A DNA stretch of 14,831 nt from Candidatus Pacearchaeota archaeon (lineage in GTDB: Archaea > Nanobdellota > Nanobdellia > Pacearchaeales > GW2011-AR1). The notes under the pieces were generated by a model. It was not told where the DNA came from. It searched no databases and was given only the letters and a program-made list of their open reading frames with translations. The stretch is from positions 1 to 14,831 of the forward strand of contig WJLK01000040.1 in the NCBI GenBank assembly GCA_014728565.1. The letters are read 5' to 3'. Below are positions 1-5,566 of this stretch, piece by piece; positions within the stretch are counted from its first letter, which is position 1; each line of letters opens with the position of its first letter. Made by a program: the position numbers and the translations under genes.

Positions 1-35
1 ATCGGATTCCATCTCGGAATTAGATTAGATTTCAT
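1..35 (-). CDS. Start of an unidentified minus-strand gene, cut by the window edge
   Basis: Only the first 11 codons are present, reading MKSNLIPRWNP from an ATG at 35 down to position 1. The start is supported by a strong SD site on the minus strand (GGAGGTGA, 41-48), five bases from the ATG and matching the archaeal 16S rRNA 3' end. The product cannot be named from 11 residues. A TATA-like element (TTTATAAA, 121-128) would place transcription start near 98 and give a leader of about 60 nt, unlike the leaderless genes nearby. The SD lies inside a perfect inverted repeat (see 39-74). Confidence 0.6.
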   Translation of the reverse strand, partial: MKSNLIPRWNP

Positions 36-38
36 TGT

Positions 39-74
39 GTTCACCTCCTCTTTACTTAGTTAAATGAGGTGAAC
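39..74 (-). promoter_or_regulatory. Inverted repeat overlapping the SD of the minus-strand gene
   Basis: In the minus-strand transcript, GTTCACCTC (74 to 66) is perfectly complementary to GAGGTGAAC (47 to 39), with an 18-nt loop. The second arm contains most of the SD that serves the ATG at 35, so the folded form would hide the ribosome site. A second SD-like AAAGGAGG (74-81) lies just upstream. The pairing is seen in the sequence; a regulatory role is inference. Confidence 0.45.
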
Positions 75-438
75 CTCCTTTAAAGAATTATTTTTTAGAC
101 ACGCTCAAGAATATGTAAATTTTATAAAATGCGCTTCATATGGTTGTCAAGAACCAAATTCAGGAAATATCTGTATTGATGATTTAGTTCTCTGAAATCT
201 TGGAGAGGGGCCGAGACTTGGAAGAGTTGTTTCTTTAAATAATCAGAGTATTTCTGTTCAAGGTCAGGATGAAGAAGATTTAGGAAGGTTTTATGAATTT
301 GATTTTGAAGGACCTGACAGAATAAAAACTTCTATTTTTCTTAGATATCAGGATAGAAGAAATAATAGAAATCCTGTTCCGGTTGCTGCAACAATGGAAA
401 TAAGAAATGGTTATTTCAGAGGATTTTTTCAGGAATAA
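73..438 (+). pseudogene. Decayed coding remnant with an in-frame TGA
   Basis: One reading frame is open from 73 to 192, meets TGA at 193-195, and is open again for 80 codons to TAA at 436-438. Both halves look protein-like (for example CASYGCQEPNSGN before the stop and RFYEFDFEGPD after it), with codon use like the neighbours. No start codon with a promoter or SD was found for either half, and the frame is closed by TGA at 70-72. I do not recognise the family. The simplest reading is a gene that lost its 5' end and gained a nonsense mutation (perhaps TGG to TGA). A sequencing error is possible. Stop-codon recoding is unlikely, because TGA ends intact genes here such as L3. Confidence 0.45.
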
Positions 439-441
439 TAA

Positions 442-450
442 TATTTATAA
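442..450 (+). promoter_or_regulatory. TATA box of the MazG-like gene
   Basis: TATTTATAA is centred about 27 nt upstream of the ATG at 473, which places transcription start at or next to that ATG. This supports a leaderless mRNA and argues against the longer reading from 407. Confidence 0.6.
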
Positions 451-472
451 CTCTGAAAGAATTTGTATTATC

Positions 473-814
473 ATGTCTTTTAAAAATTGTCAAAAAGATG
501 TTGATGATTGGGTTAATCAGTTCAAGAATCCCTACTGGCCACCTTTATCCATATTAGCCAGAGTAACTGAAGAGGTAGGAGAACTGGGAAGTGAACTAAA
601 TGAAAGATATGGGGGAAGAGTTAAAAAATCAACAGAGAATGTAAAAGATATAGGTATTGAAATATGTGATATTATTTTTGCTCTGTTTTGTCTTGCAAAT
701 TCTCATAAAATTGATTTAGATGATTCCTGGAAAAATGTAATGAATAAATGTTGGGGAAGGGATAATAAGAGATTTGAGAGAAAAGAAGATAATGAGAATT
801 CTAAGCAAGTCTAA
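473..814 (+). CDS. MazG-like nucleotide pyrophosphohydrolase
   Basis: The 113-residue all-alpha protein carries the MazG-superfamily metal-binding signature: EEVGE at residues 33-37 and EICD at 63-66 (EExxE ... ExxD, with normal spacing). Family members hydrolyse nucleoside triphosphates to monophosphate and pyrophosphate, often to remove non-canonical nucleotides. The exact substrate cannot be read from sequence. Its length suits the small single-domain MazG-like enzymes rather than the two-domain bacterial MazG. The start at 473 is chosen because the TATA box at 442-450 makes it leaderless and because the 22 residues upstream (from 407) overlap the preceding remnant. The C-terminus is a charged tail without obvious structure. 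The gene stands alone, followed by a T-rich stretch. Confidence 0.8.
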   Translation: MSFKNCQKDVDDWVNQFKNPYWPPLSILARVTEEVGELGSELNERYGGRVKKSTENVKDIGIEICDIIFALFCLANSHKIDLDDSWKNVMNKCWGRDNKRFERKEDNENSKQV

Positions 815-860
815 GTAAGTTAGGTTCAGAAAATTCAAATTTTCTTATTCTTCTTATAGA

Positions 861-880
861 TTTATAACAAGTTTTAAAAA
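861..880 (+). promoter_or_regulatory. Candidate promoter for the tRNA-Ser transcript
   Basis: Two TATA-like elements, TTTATAA (861-867) and TTTTAAAAA (872-880), lie in an AT-rich stretch. The second predicts transcription start near 902-904, where a partial copy of the tRNA 5' end begins. No TATA-like box lies at the usual distance directly upstream of the tRNA at 995, so the tRNA is probably transcribed with a leader of about 90 nt. Confidence 0.4.
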
Positions 881-903
881 TAGTTTAATCCTATGATTTC
901 TAG

Positions 904-990
904 GCAGCTGTGGGATACAGAAAATAAATTTTCTGTCTGTTCGGTTCTCACGAACACTCACACAATGGTACTAAACAAGGCACTAAACAA
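904..990 (+). repeat. Interrupted partial copy of the tRNA-Ser 5' end plus a 12-bp-period repeat
   Basis: Positions 904-915 match tRNA positions 995-1006 at 11 of 12 bases, and 962-972 match 1006-1016 at 11 of 11. The two matching blocks are contiguous in the tRNA, sharing A1006. Here they are separated by 46 nt (916-961) with two perfect hairpins: an 8-bp stem with a TAAA loop (917-936) and a 6-bp stem with a 7-nt loop (938-956). The flanks 909-915 and 958-964 can also pair (6 of 7), giving a three-way junction. Then ACTAAACAA occurs twice (970-978, 982-990). No acceptor partner or T arm follows, so this is not a second tRNA. Confidence 0.55.
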
Positions 991-994
991 ATAT

Positions 995-1075
995 GCCGCT
1001 GTGGGACAATGGTACTCCAACTGGCTTGAGACCAGTGCCCTTTTGGGCTTCCCGGTTCGATTCCGGGCAGCGGCG
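995..1075 (+). tRNA. tRNA-Ser(UGA)
   Basis: A full class II cloverleaf can be drawn. The acceptor stem is GCCGCTG with CAGCGGC (995-1001, 1068-1074), with discriminator G at 1075. The D arm has T8, A14, G18-G19 and A21, with a C-C mismatch at the last D-stem pair. The anticodon arm is ACTGG/CCAGT (1020-1036) with loop CTTGAGA, giving anticodon TGA at 1027-1029, which reads serine UCA. The long variable arm is GCCC-TTTT-GGGC (1037-1048), and the T arm is CCCGG-TTCGATT-CCGGG (1051-1067). The variable arm and G73 are archaeal serine identity features. No intron is present and CCA is not encoded. Confidence 0.93.
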
Positions 1076-1081
1076 TTTTTT
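1076..1081 (+). terminator. T-run terminator after tRNA-Ser
   Basis: Six consecutive T residues directly follow the discriminator base. Oligo-T tracts terminate archaeal RNA polymerase without a required hairpin. No other gene is seen between here and the promoter at 1224. Confidence 0.5.
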
Positions 1082-1223
1082 GTAATGAACCAGAAGTAAG
1101 ATTAGATCTCTAATTATAAAATACTAATGAGCGAACAGGGCAGCTGATGTTTTACTATAAATTTTTTTAAATAATTTTTCGTTACAATAAAATCCTTCTG
1201 TTGCATATTTTCCATTACAGTTA

Positions 1224-1233
1224 TTTTTATAAA
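1224..1233 (+). promoter_or_regulatory. TATA box of the repeat surface protein gene
   Basis: TTTTTATAAA is centred about 26 nt upstream of the ATG at 1255, so transcription should start at the start codon. This selects 1255 over the TTG at 1201. Confidence 0.55.
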
Positions 1234-1254
1234 GGGTTAAAAAATAGAGGTTTT

Positions 1255-1680
1255 ATGGATAAACGAATAAGCATTGTTTTATCAGGACTAATTCTTACAA
1301 CAATAATAATGATTGCTGTTTTTCTTGTAGTTCCAGTCAGTTCATCAGATAGTTATAATTCAGAAAATTATCAGGAATTTGAAGAATTAACAGAAAAAGA
1401 TATTGTAATTAGTTATAACTACAAGAATGATTTTAATTGTTATAAACCTTTAAAGCAGTATAAAGGAGTTCCTTGCATTGAGAATCCTGAACAATACAAA
1501 GAGAGTTGTGAGACAAGAAATCCTGACAGATGTAATGGAGATGTTGGAAATAATTGTTATAAACCTTTTGTTCAGGATAAAAAAACACCTTGTGTTGGAG
1601 ATTTATCTCAATACAAAGAGAGTTGTGAGACAAGAAATCCTGACAGATGTGGACTAAAGATTATTGAGATTGCATACTAA
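1255..1680 (+). CDS. Membrane-anchored cysteine-rich repeat protein, function unknown
   Basis: The 141-residue protein starts with one hydrophobic segment (about residues 5-28, MDKRIS then Leu/Ile-rich), which could be a signal anchor or uncleaved signal peptide. The rest is predicted to lie outside the cell. After an acidic spacer come two copies of a 39-residue unit (61-99 and 100-138), each with four cysteines: 62, 74, 85, 93 and 101, 113, 124, 132. The pattern is NCYKP...PC...QYKESC followed by ETRNPDRC. Even cysteine numbers and an extracytoplasmic position suggest disulfides. The ATG at 1255 is chosen over the TTG at 1201 because of the leaderless promoter and a GAGG just upstream. The family is not recognised. 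The next gene also encodes a cysteine-rich exported protein. Confidence 0.7.
   Translation: MDKRISIVLSGLILTTIIMIAVFLVVPVSSSDSYNSENYQEFEELTEKDIVISYNYKNDFNCYKPLKQYKGVPCIENPEQYKESCETRNPDRCNGDVGNNCYKPFVQDKKTPCVGDLSQYKESCETRNPDRCGLKIIEIAY
1435..1650 (+). repeat. 117-bp internal duplication within the surface protein gene
   Basis: Two blocks repeat exactly with a 117-bp period (39 codons). A 17-bp block occurs at 1435-1451 and 1552-1568, and a 42-bp block at 1492-1533 and 1609-1650. The sequence between the identical blocks has diverged at the protein level, so the identical 42-bp part suggests either recent duplication with uneven divergence or gene conversion. The period keeps the reading frame. 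Confidence 0.9.
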
Positions 1681-1693
1681 TCTCTGGCGTAGA

Positions 1694-1703
1694 TTTTTTA
1701 AAG
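1694..1703 (+). promoter_or_regulatory. TATA box of the type I membrane protein gene
   Basis: TTTTTTAAAG is centred about 26 nt upstream of the ATG at 1724, consistent with a leaderless message starting there. Confidence 0.5.
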
Positions 1704-1723
1704 TGTATTTTCCACTATATATT

Positions 1724-2377
1724 ATGAAAAAAATTATTTTAGGTGTTTTAGTACTGTATCTTGTCCTGGGAATATCTGCACAGGAATTCACAACTCTCAC
1801 GGGATATTATAAGTCTCTGGATGTTAAATGCTCCTCTAATGATGATTGTCTTGTTAAGAATATTGAAAACTGCTGTGGATATTATCCAAAATGTATAAAT
1901 AAAACTGCTATTCTTAATCCTGAAATTGTCAGGAATTTATGTAATGAAAGAAACGAAACATGCCATAATATTGTGATAACTTACTGCAGGTGCCAGGGGT
2001 CCAGCAGTAGTAATAAAAAATGCGTAGGGTTTTATGGAAAGCCTGAAAATATATGCGGAGATGGACATTGTTATAAAAATGAAAGTTTGAAGGATAATAA
2101 AGATTACTGTCCAGAGGATTGCGAGATAGATTACACTAAAAAAGAAACTATTGTTGTTGAGGAAAATCAATCTGAAAATAATTTATCTGAAAATGAGGAG
2201 AGTCAGGCAGAAGATGAAATTCAGAAAGATATCAAAGAAAACAGCACAAAAGTTAAGGAAAAAAATGGTTCTGGGTGGGGGGTCTGGATTGTTTTTATTA
2301 TAGCAGTTATAGTTTTGATAGCAACAATTTCTTATTATTTTTTGAGATTAAATAAAAAGACTAAAAAAGAGGTTTAA
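1724..2377 (+). CDS. Secreted, C-terminally anchored cysteine-rich protein, function unknown
   Basis: The 217-residue protein has a signal peptide (1-19, ending LGISA before QEF), a cysteine-rich outer domain (14 Cys between 36 and 133), an acidic linker (about 134-180), one membrane helix (about 185-206) and a Lys-rich cytoplasmic end. The stretch ICGDGHCYKNES...YCPEDC (110-133) resembles the CGDGxC...CPEDC motif common in surface proteins of small archaea. Seven N-x-S/T sequons (from N59 to N181) suggest N-glycosylation. The even number of cysteines fits disulfide bonding outside the cell. No catalytic motif is seen. The start is the ATG at 1724 (leaderless promoter, start of the signal peptide) rather than the upstream TTG at 1664, which overlaps the previous gene. 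Confidence 0.75.
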   Translation: MKKIILGVLVLYLVLGISAQEFTTLTGYYKSLDVKCSSNDDCLVKNIENCCGYYPKCINKTAILNPEIVRNLCNERNETCHNIVITYCRCQGSSSSNKKCVGFYGKPENICGDGHCYKNESLKDNKDYCPEDCEIDYTKKETIVVEENQSENNLSENEESQAEDEIQKDIKENSTKVKEKNGSGWGVWIVFIIAVIVLIATISYYFLRLNKKTKKEV

Positions 2378-2378
2378 A

Positions 2379-2645
2379 ATGGGAAATATGCCAATAGGTG
2401 AAGTTACTTTGAATATAATTGCTAGTATCTTATGTATTCTAGGAGGTGCTCATACGATATATCAGTCAGTTATTTATGCCCTGAAATTTGTATTTTCTGG
2501 AGATTTAGTAAGTGGGGCTATTAGGAATGGTTATCTCATTCTTTCTTTTTACATGTTAGTATTGGGTCCTTTAATTATTTATGCTGGCTACTGGATCTTA
2601 AAAGCAACTTTTTCAAATGAGAATAAATTCCATTATTATGAATAA
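2379..2645 (+). CDS. Small two-helix membrane protein, function unknown
   Basis: The 88-residue protein has two hydrophobic helices (about residues 9-37 and 50-75) separated by a short polar loop (SGDLVSGAIRNG), with a charged C-terminus. The start follows the stop of the preceding gene by one base, and the upstream GAGG within the previous gene's last codons could act as an SD. The two genes are therefore probably one transcript, and the small protein may assist the anchored surface protein. The family is not recognised. No catalytic residues are evident. Confidence 0.65.
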   Translation: MGNMPIGEVTLNIIASILCILGGAHTIYQSVIYALKFVFSGDLVSGAIRNGYLILSFYMLVLGPLIIYAGYWILKATFSNENKFHYYE

Positions 2646-2654
2646 AAAGAAAAA

Positions 2655-2663
2655 CTTAAAAAC
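2655..2663 (+). promoter_or_regulatory. Possible TATA box of the acidic protein gene
   Basis: CTTAAAAAC lies about 30 nt upstream of the ATG at 2690. A better TATA match (TTTATAAAA, 2681-2689) abuts the ATG and is too close to drive it. Confidence 0.3.
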
Positions 2664-2689
2664 AGTTTCTGTTTAAACTCTTTATAAAA

Positions 2690-3076
2690 ATGGAAAAAAT
2701 AGGTGAACTTAAATATGGGCCTTTTACAACAACAGTAAACGTAACTAAGGATGTTAAAGTTTTTTTTGAAAATGGCGAGGTTAATGATTTAATTGAAGGT
2801 ATTAATAGCAAGGAGTGGTATCAGTCATGGCTCCTCAAATACCTTGATAAAAATACAGATGGATTGCCTGATGAAGAATTTGGAAAAGATTTTGAACTAA
2901 TATATACTGGAATTATAGAAAATCCTGAAGATTATCAGGAAGTTGATGAGATTATTGAAAATTTTGGAATTGACAAAGAGAGGTTTATTTTTGATGGCTC
3001 TAAAACGATATTCCAGAAGGATCCCTCTAAAACAAAATTCTGGGTGAGATGGATTGTTGTTAGAAAGCAAAATTAA
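2690..3076 (+). CDS. Acidic cytoplasmic protein with a calcium-loop-like motif, function unknown
   Basis: The 128-residue soluble protein is rich in Glu and Asp and lacks a signal peptide or membrane segment. Residues 53-64 (DKNTDGLPDEEF) resemble the acidic loop of dockerin or EF-hand calcium sites, with Asp53, Asn55, Asp57, Gly58 and Asp61. Only one such loop is present, and position 12 is Phe rather than Glu, so metal binding is uncertain. The remainder looks mixed alpha/beta. The family is not recognised. The 3' end overlaps the end of the minus-strand gene at 3060-3344 by 17 bp, tail to tail. Confidence 0.65.
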   Translation: MEKIGELKYGPFTTTVNVTKDVKVFFENGEVNDLIEGINSKEWYQSWLLKYLDKNTDGLPDEEFGKDFELIYTGIIENPEDYQEVDEIIENFGIDKERFIFDGSKTIFQKDPSKTKFWVRWIVVRKQN

Positions 3077-3344
3077 AAAATCTTTTAAAAAAACCTTTTT
3101 TCTTTTTTTCCTCTTTTACAACTCCTTTATCATCATAAATTTTATAGACTATCTGGGGTTTTTCTTTCATTACAGGAGCTGCCTCAGCGAGTTGTTGATT
3201 TGCTAAATTAAAAGCATTTTCTACAGAGATTCTTGAATATCCTTGGTTTAATAAAGAAACCTTCAATGACTCTGCTGTGTACCCTTTTGTTAAATTTTTT
3301 TTAAAATAGTTTGCTAATTGCTTAATATAATCTTCCTGAACCAT
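3060..3344 (-). CDS. Small helical protein with a DPANN-type N-terminal motif, function unknown
   Basis: The 94-residue protein has a helical N-terminal half with YIKQLANYFKKNL, then KGYTAESLKVSLLNQGYS, then a helix ending in NAFNLANQQ. A segment of this form (GYTxExLKxxLxxQGYS) is, to my recollection, recurrent at the start of small proteins in Woesearchaeota/Pacearchaeota genomes, where it resembles a UBA-like three-helix unit. The C-terminus is a Lys/Phe-rich basic tail (KKKKGFFKRFFNFAF) that could touch membrane or nucleic acid. The start is placed at 3344 because a TATA-like TTTAAATA (3363-3370, minus strand) lies about 23-26 nt upstream. It converges with the acidic-protein gene. Confidence 0.7.
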   Translation of the reverse strand: MVQEDYIKQLANYFKKNLTKGYTAESLKVSLLNQGYSRISVENAFNLANQQLAEAAPVMKEKPQIVYKIYDDKGVVKEEKKKKGFFKRFFNFAF

Positions 3345-3362
3345 TTATTTTAATATAGGATG

Positions 3363-3370
3363 TATTTAAA
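3363..3370 (-). promoter_or_regulatory. TATA box of the minus-strand small helical protein
   Basis: TTTAAATA on the minus strand, preceded by further T residues, lies about 23-26 nt from the ATG at 3344. This suggests a leaderless message. It shares a 116-bp divergent intergenic region with the antiporter promoter. Confidence 0.45.
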
Positions 3371-3422
3371 AAACCTTATGGTAATCAAAAACAATTTTCA
3401 AGACATATTAATGGAAGAAATC

Positions 3423-3430
3423 TTTTTATA
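3423..3430 (+). promoter_or_regulatory. TATA box of the antiporter gene
   Basis: TTTTTATA is centred about 33 nt upstream of the ATG at 3461, predicting transcription start near 3454 and a leader of only a few bases. Confidence 0.5.
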
Positions 3431-3460
3431 CACTTCTTTTCTATTAAAATAAAAGAGAAA

Positions 3461-5182
3461 ATGGTACTTGAATATTCTACAGGGATATTATCAACAATTC
3501 CTAGTAATCTTGTTGTTTTAGTGGAAATAGGACTAATGATAATCGTTGCGTCTATTTTTGCTTATCTAGTAAAGATTCTTAAGCAACCACTAATGCCTGC
3601 TTATATTTTCACAGGAATATTAATAGGACCTCTTGTTTTAGGACTAATCAAAGATATATATTTAATAGAGTCTCTATCCTACATAGGTGCTGCTTTTTTA
3701 ATATTTATTGCTGGATTAGAGATTAAATTATCAAAACTAAAAGAGGTTGGAAGTGTATCCTCAATAGGAGGTGTATTTCAGATAGGTATTTTGTTGTTTA
3801 TATCTTTTTTTATAGCTCTTGCTCTGGGTTTTGTTGGAAAAGAACCTATCTACATTGCCCTTGTTGTTGCATTTAGCAGTACAATGGTGGTGGTAAAACT
3901 TCTCTCAGACAAAAGATCTATAAACAGTCTTCATGGAAGAATCATAATAGGTATTTTGTTATTTCAGGACATTGCTGCTATAATTGCTATGACTATTCTT
4001 ACAAGTGATTTCTCAACATCAAGTATTTTAATATCTGTTTTAAAAGCTATTATCTTTGCAGTCGCTGCTTTTTTACTAGCAATTGGTATCAGACCGGTAC
4101 TAAAAGTCTCAGCAAAAAATCAGGAACTTCTCTTGCTAGTATCAATATCAATATTATTTTTATTTGCAATAGGGTCTATCTTCGCTGAATTATCAATAAT
4201 AATAGGAGCTTTTTTCGCAGGAGTTGCATTAGCAAATTCAGACTACAAAATAGACATTGAAGGAAAGATAGCTCCATTAAGAGACTTTTTTGCAGTAATC
4301 TTCTTTGTTGCCCTGGGCATGAGACTTGAATTAATTCCTCTTAAATTCGTAACAATACTATTGCTGCTTATTTTCATGGTTATGATAATAAAACCCTTAA
4401 CAATAATGTTCATTGTCAGATTATTCGGATACAAAAAAATAACCTCATTCCTAAGTGCAAATGCACTTGCTCAAACAAGTGAGTTTTCTCTGATTATAGT
4501 TACAACAGGATTAACCCTAGGTCACATAAGTAATCATTTATTCAGCACAATAGTATTATTAACAGTAATAACTATGTCTCTATCTACATACCTCATCACT
4601 AATGAAAAAAAACTATATAATATCTTTTCATCTCCCTTAAACTTTTTGGAGAGTTTTCATTCAAAAAGAGAGAAAAGTTTAGAGTATATTAAAGATGATG
4701 GAAGAAAAGTTCTAATCTTTGGATGTCACAGAATGGGAAGTTTGTTTTTAAAAGAATTTGAAAAAGAAAAAGAGAATGTCTTGGTTATTGATTACAATCC
4801 TGAAATAATAAGAAGTTTGATTGAAAAAAAGATTCCCTGCATATATGGTGATCTCTCTAATAAGGAGGTTTTAGAAAAAGCAAAGATCGGAGATGCTGAA
4901 ACAGTCATAAGTACTATTCCTGATTTTGAGGAAAATTTAATGCTGATAAAAAAAACCAGAGAGTTAAATAAAAAAGCTCTTATTTTCATAGTTGCTGACA
5001 GAATAAGTGAAGCTCTGGATTTATACAAAAACGGTGCTGATTATGTTATACTTCCGCAGGTTATTGGAGGACAGAAAGGATTTGAAATAATAAAGAGTAT
5101 AAAAAATGGTCAGATTTCAGTTAAACAATTAAAAAAACAACACCTTAATTATCTAAATTCTATTCATCATATTTTGTATTGA
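3461..5182 (+). CDS. Kef-type cation/proton antiporter (CPA2) with C-terminal RCK domain
   Basis: The 573-residue protein has a membrane domain of about a dozen helices (residues 15-380), matching the Na+/H+ exchanger fold of the CPA2/KefB-KefC family. Marks include the repeated GILIGPLVLG (52-61), the LLFQDIAAI helix with Asp170 in the ion-path region, and QTSEF (338-342). A linker leads to a Rossmann RCK/TrkA-N domain (about 415-535) with GCHRMG (421-426), an Asp ending strand 2 (VLVIDYNPE, Asp444) and GDLSNKEVL. The second glycine of GxGxxG is His here. The family exchanges K+ or Na+ for protons across the membrane, and the RCK domain gates it through a nucleotide or other ligand. Whether it moves K+ or Na+ cannot be told. 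No separate RCK-C domain follows. It is a single gene with its own promoter. Confidence 0.9.
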   Translation: MVLEYSTGILSTIPSNLVVLVEIGLMIIVASIFAYLVKILKQPLMPAYIFTGILIGPLVLGLIKDIYLIESLSYIGAAFLIFIAGLEIKLSKLKEVGSVSSIGGVFQIGILLFISFFIALALGFVGKEPIYIALVVAFSSTMVVVKLLSDKRSINSLHGRIIIGILLFQDIAAIIAMTILTSDFSTSSILISVLKAIIFAVAAFLLAIGIRPVLKVSAKNQELLLLVSISILFLFAIGSIFAELSIIIGAFFAGVALANSDYKIDIEGKIAPLRDFFAVIFFVALGMRLELIPLKFVTILLLLIFMVMIIKPLTIMFIVRLFGYKKITSFLSANALAQTSEFSLIIVTTGLTLGHISNHLFSTIVLLTVITMSLSTYLITNEKKLYNIFSSPLNFLESFHSKREKSLEYIKDDGRKVLIFGCHRMGSLFLKEFEKEKENVLVIDYNPEIIRSLIEKKIPCIYGDLSNKEVLEKAKIGDAETVISTIPDFEENLMLIKKTRELNKKALIFIVADRISEALDLYKNGADYVILPQVIGGQKGFEIIKSIKNGQISVKQLKKQHLNYLNSIHHILY

Positions 5183-5194
5183 AATCTGATAAAC

Positions 5195-5202
5195 TATTTA
5201 TA
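5195..5202 (+). promoter_or_regulatory. TATA box of the broken pyrophosphatase gene
   Basis: TATTTATA is centred about 25 nt upstream of the ATG at 5224, giving a leaderless start. The promoter is intact although the gene body is frameshifted. Confidence 0.5.
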
Positions 5203-5223
5203 CCTAAATATTCTTTTTCTCAT

Positions 5224-5564
5224 ATGAACTGTGCAACTAAATATCTAGGAAAAAATAATAAAAATTAGAATAGACAGGCCGATTAAAAGCAGGCATCCAA
5301 ATCCTAAATACAATTATATATCCTATTAATTATGGTTTTATTTCAGGCACTAGGGCTCCAGATAGTGGAGAGATTGATGCTTATGTTCTTGGTGTGAATG
5401 AACCTTTAAAAGAATTTACAGGAATTTGCATTGCAGTAATAAAGAGAGAAGAAGATGACAAAGTTGTTGTTCCTCTAGGAAAACCGTTTTCAGATGAAGA
5501 AATCAGGAAGTTAACTTATTTTCAGGAAAAAGCATTTACTATTGAAATAATAAGAGAAACTTGA
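5224..5564 (+). pseudogene. Inorganic pyrophosphatase gene with two frameshifts
   Basis: Three reading frames join into one family I-like pyrophosphatase of about 113 residues. Frame one starts MNCATKYLGK at 5224. Frame two runs from about 5252 (KIRIDRPIKSRHP). Frame three runs from about 5319 to TGA at 5562-5564 (YPINYGFISGT, EIDAYVLGVNEP, then VVVPLGKPFSDEEIR). The first shift falls in an A-run (5250-5255) and the second in a TA-run (5315-5321), both prone to slippage or sequencing error. The family hydrolyses pyrophosphate. At the DxDxxD metal motif this copy has DSGEID, lacking the middle Asp, although short relatives may vary there. An intact leaderless promoter remains, so the loss is recent or is an assembly artefact. 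The gene ends two bases from the convergent AMP phosphorylase. Confidence 0.75.
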
Positions 5565-5566
5565 AA

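Noticed and set aside
193..195. TGA read as a sense codon, with tRNA-Ser(UGA) as a suspected reader
   Set aside because: Anticodon UGA reads UCA, not the UGA stop. TGA ends intact genes here, including L3 and the permease, so recoding is not supported.
970..990. Two ACTAAACAA copies as a possible CRISPR or attachment site
   Set aside because: Only two 9-bp copies separated by 3 bp, no spacers, no integrase or cas gene in the window.
904..1075. The leader as a second tRNA or an intron-containing tRNA
   Set aside because: After the D-loop match there is no anticodon arm, T arm or matching acceptor strand before the real tRNA begins at 995.
893..1099. Open frame of 68 codons on the plus strand
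   Set aside because: It runs through the leader and the whole tRNA-Ser gene. The cloverleaf explains the sequence, and the peptide has no sign of being a protein.
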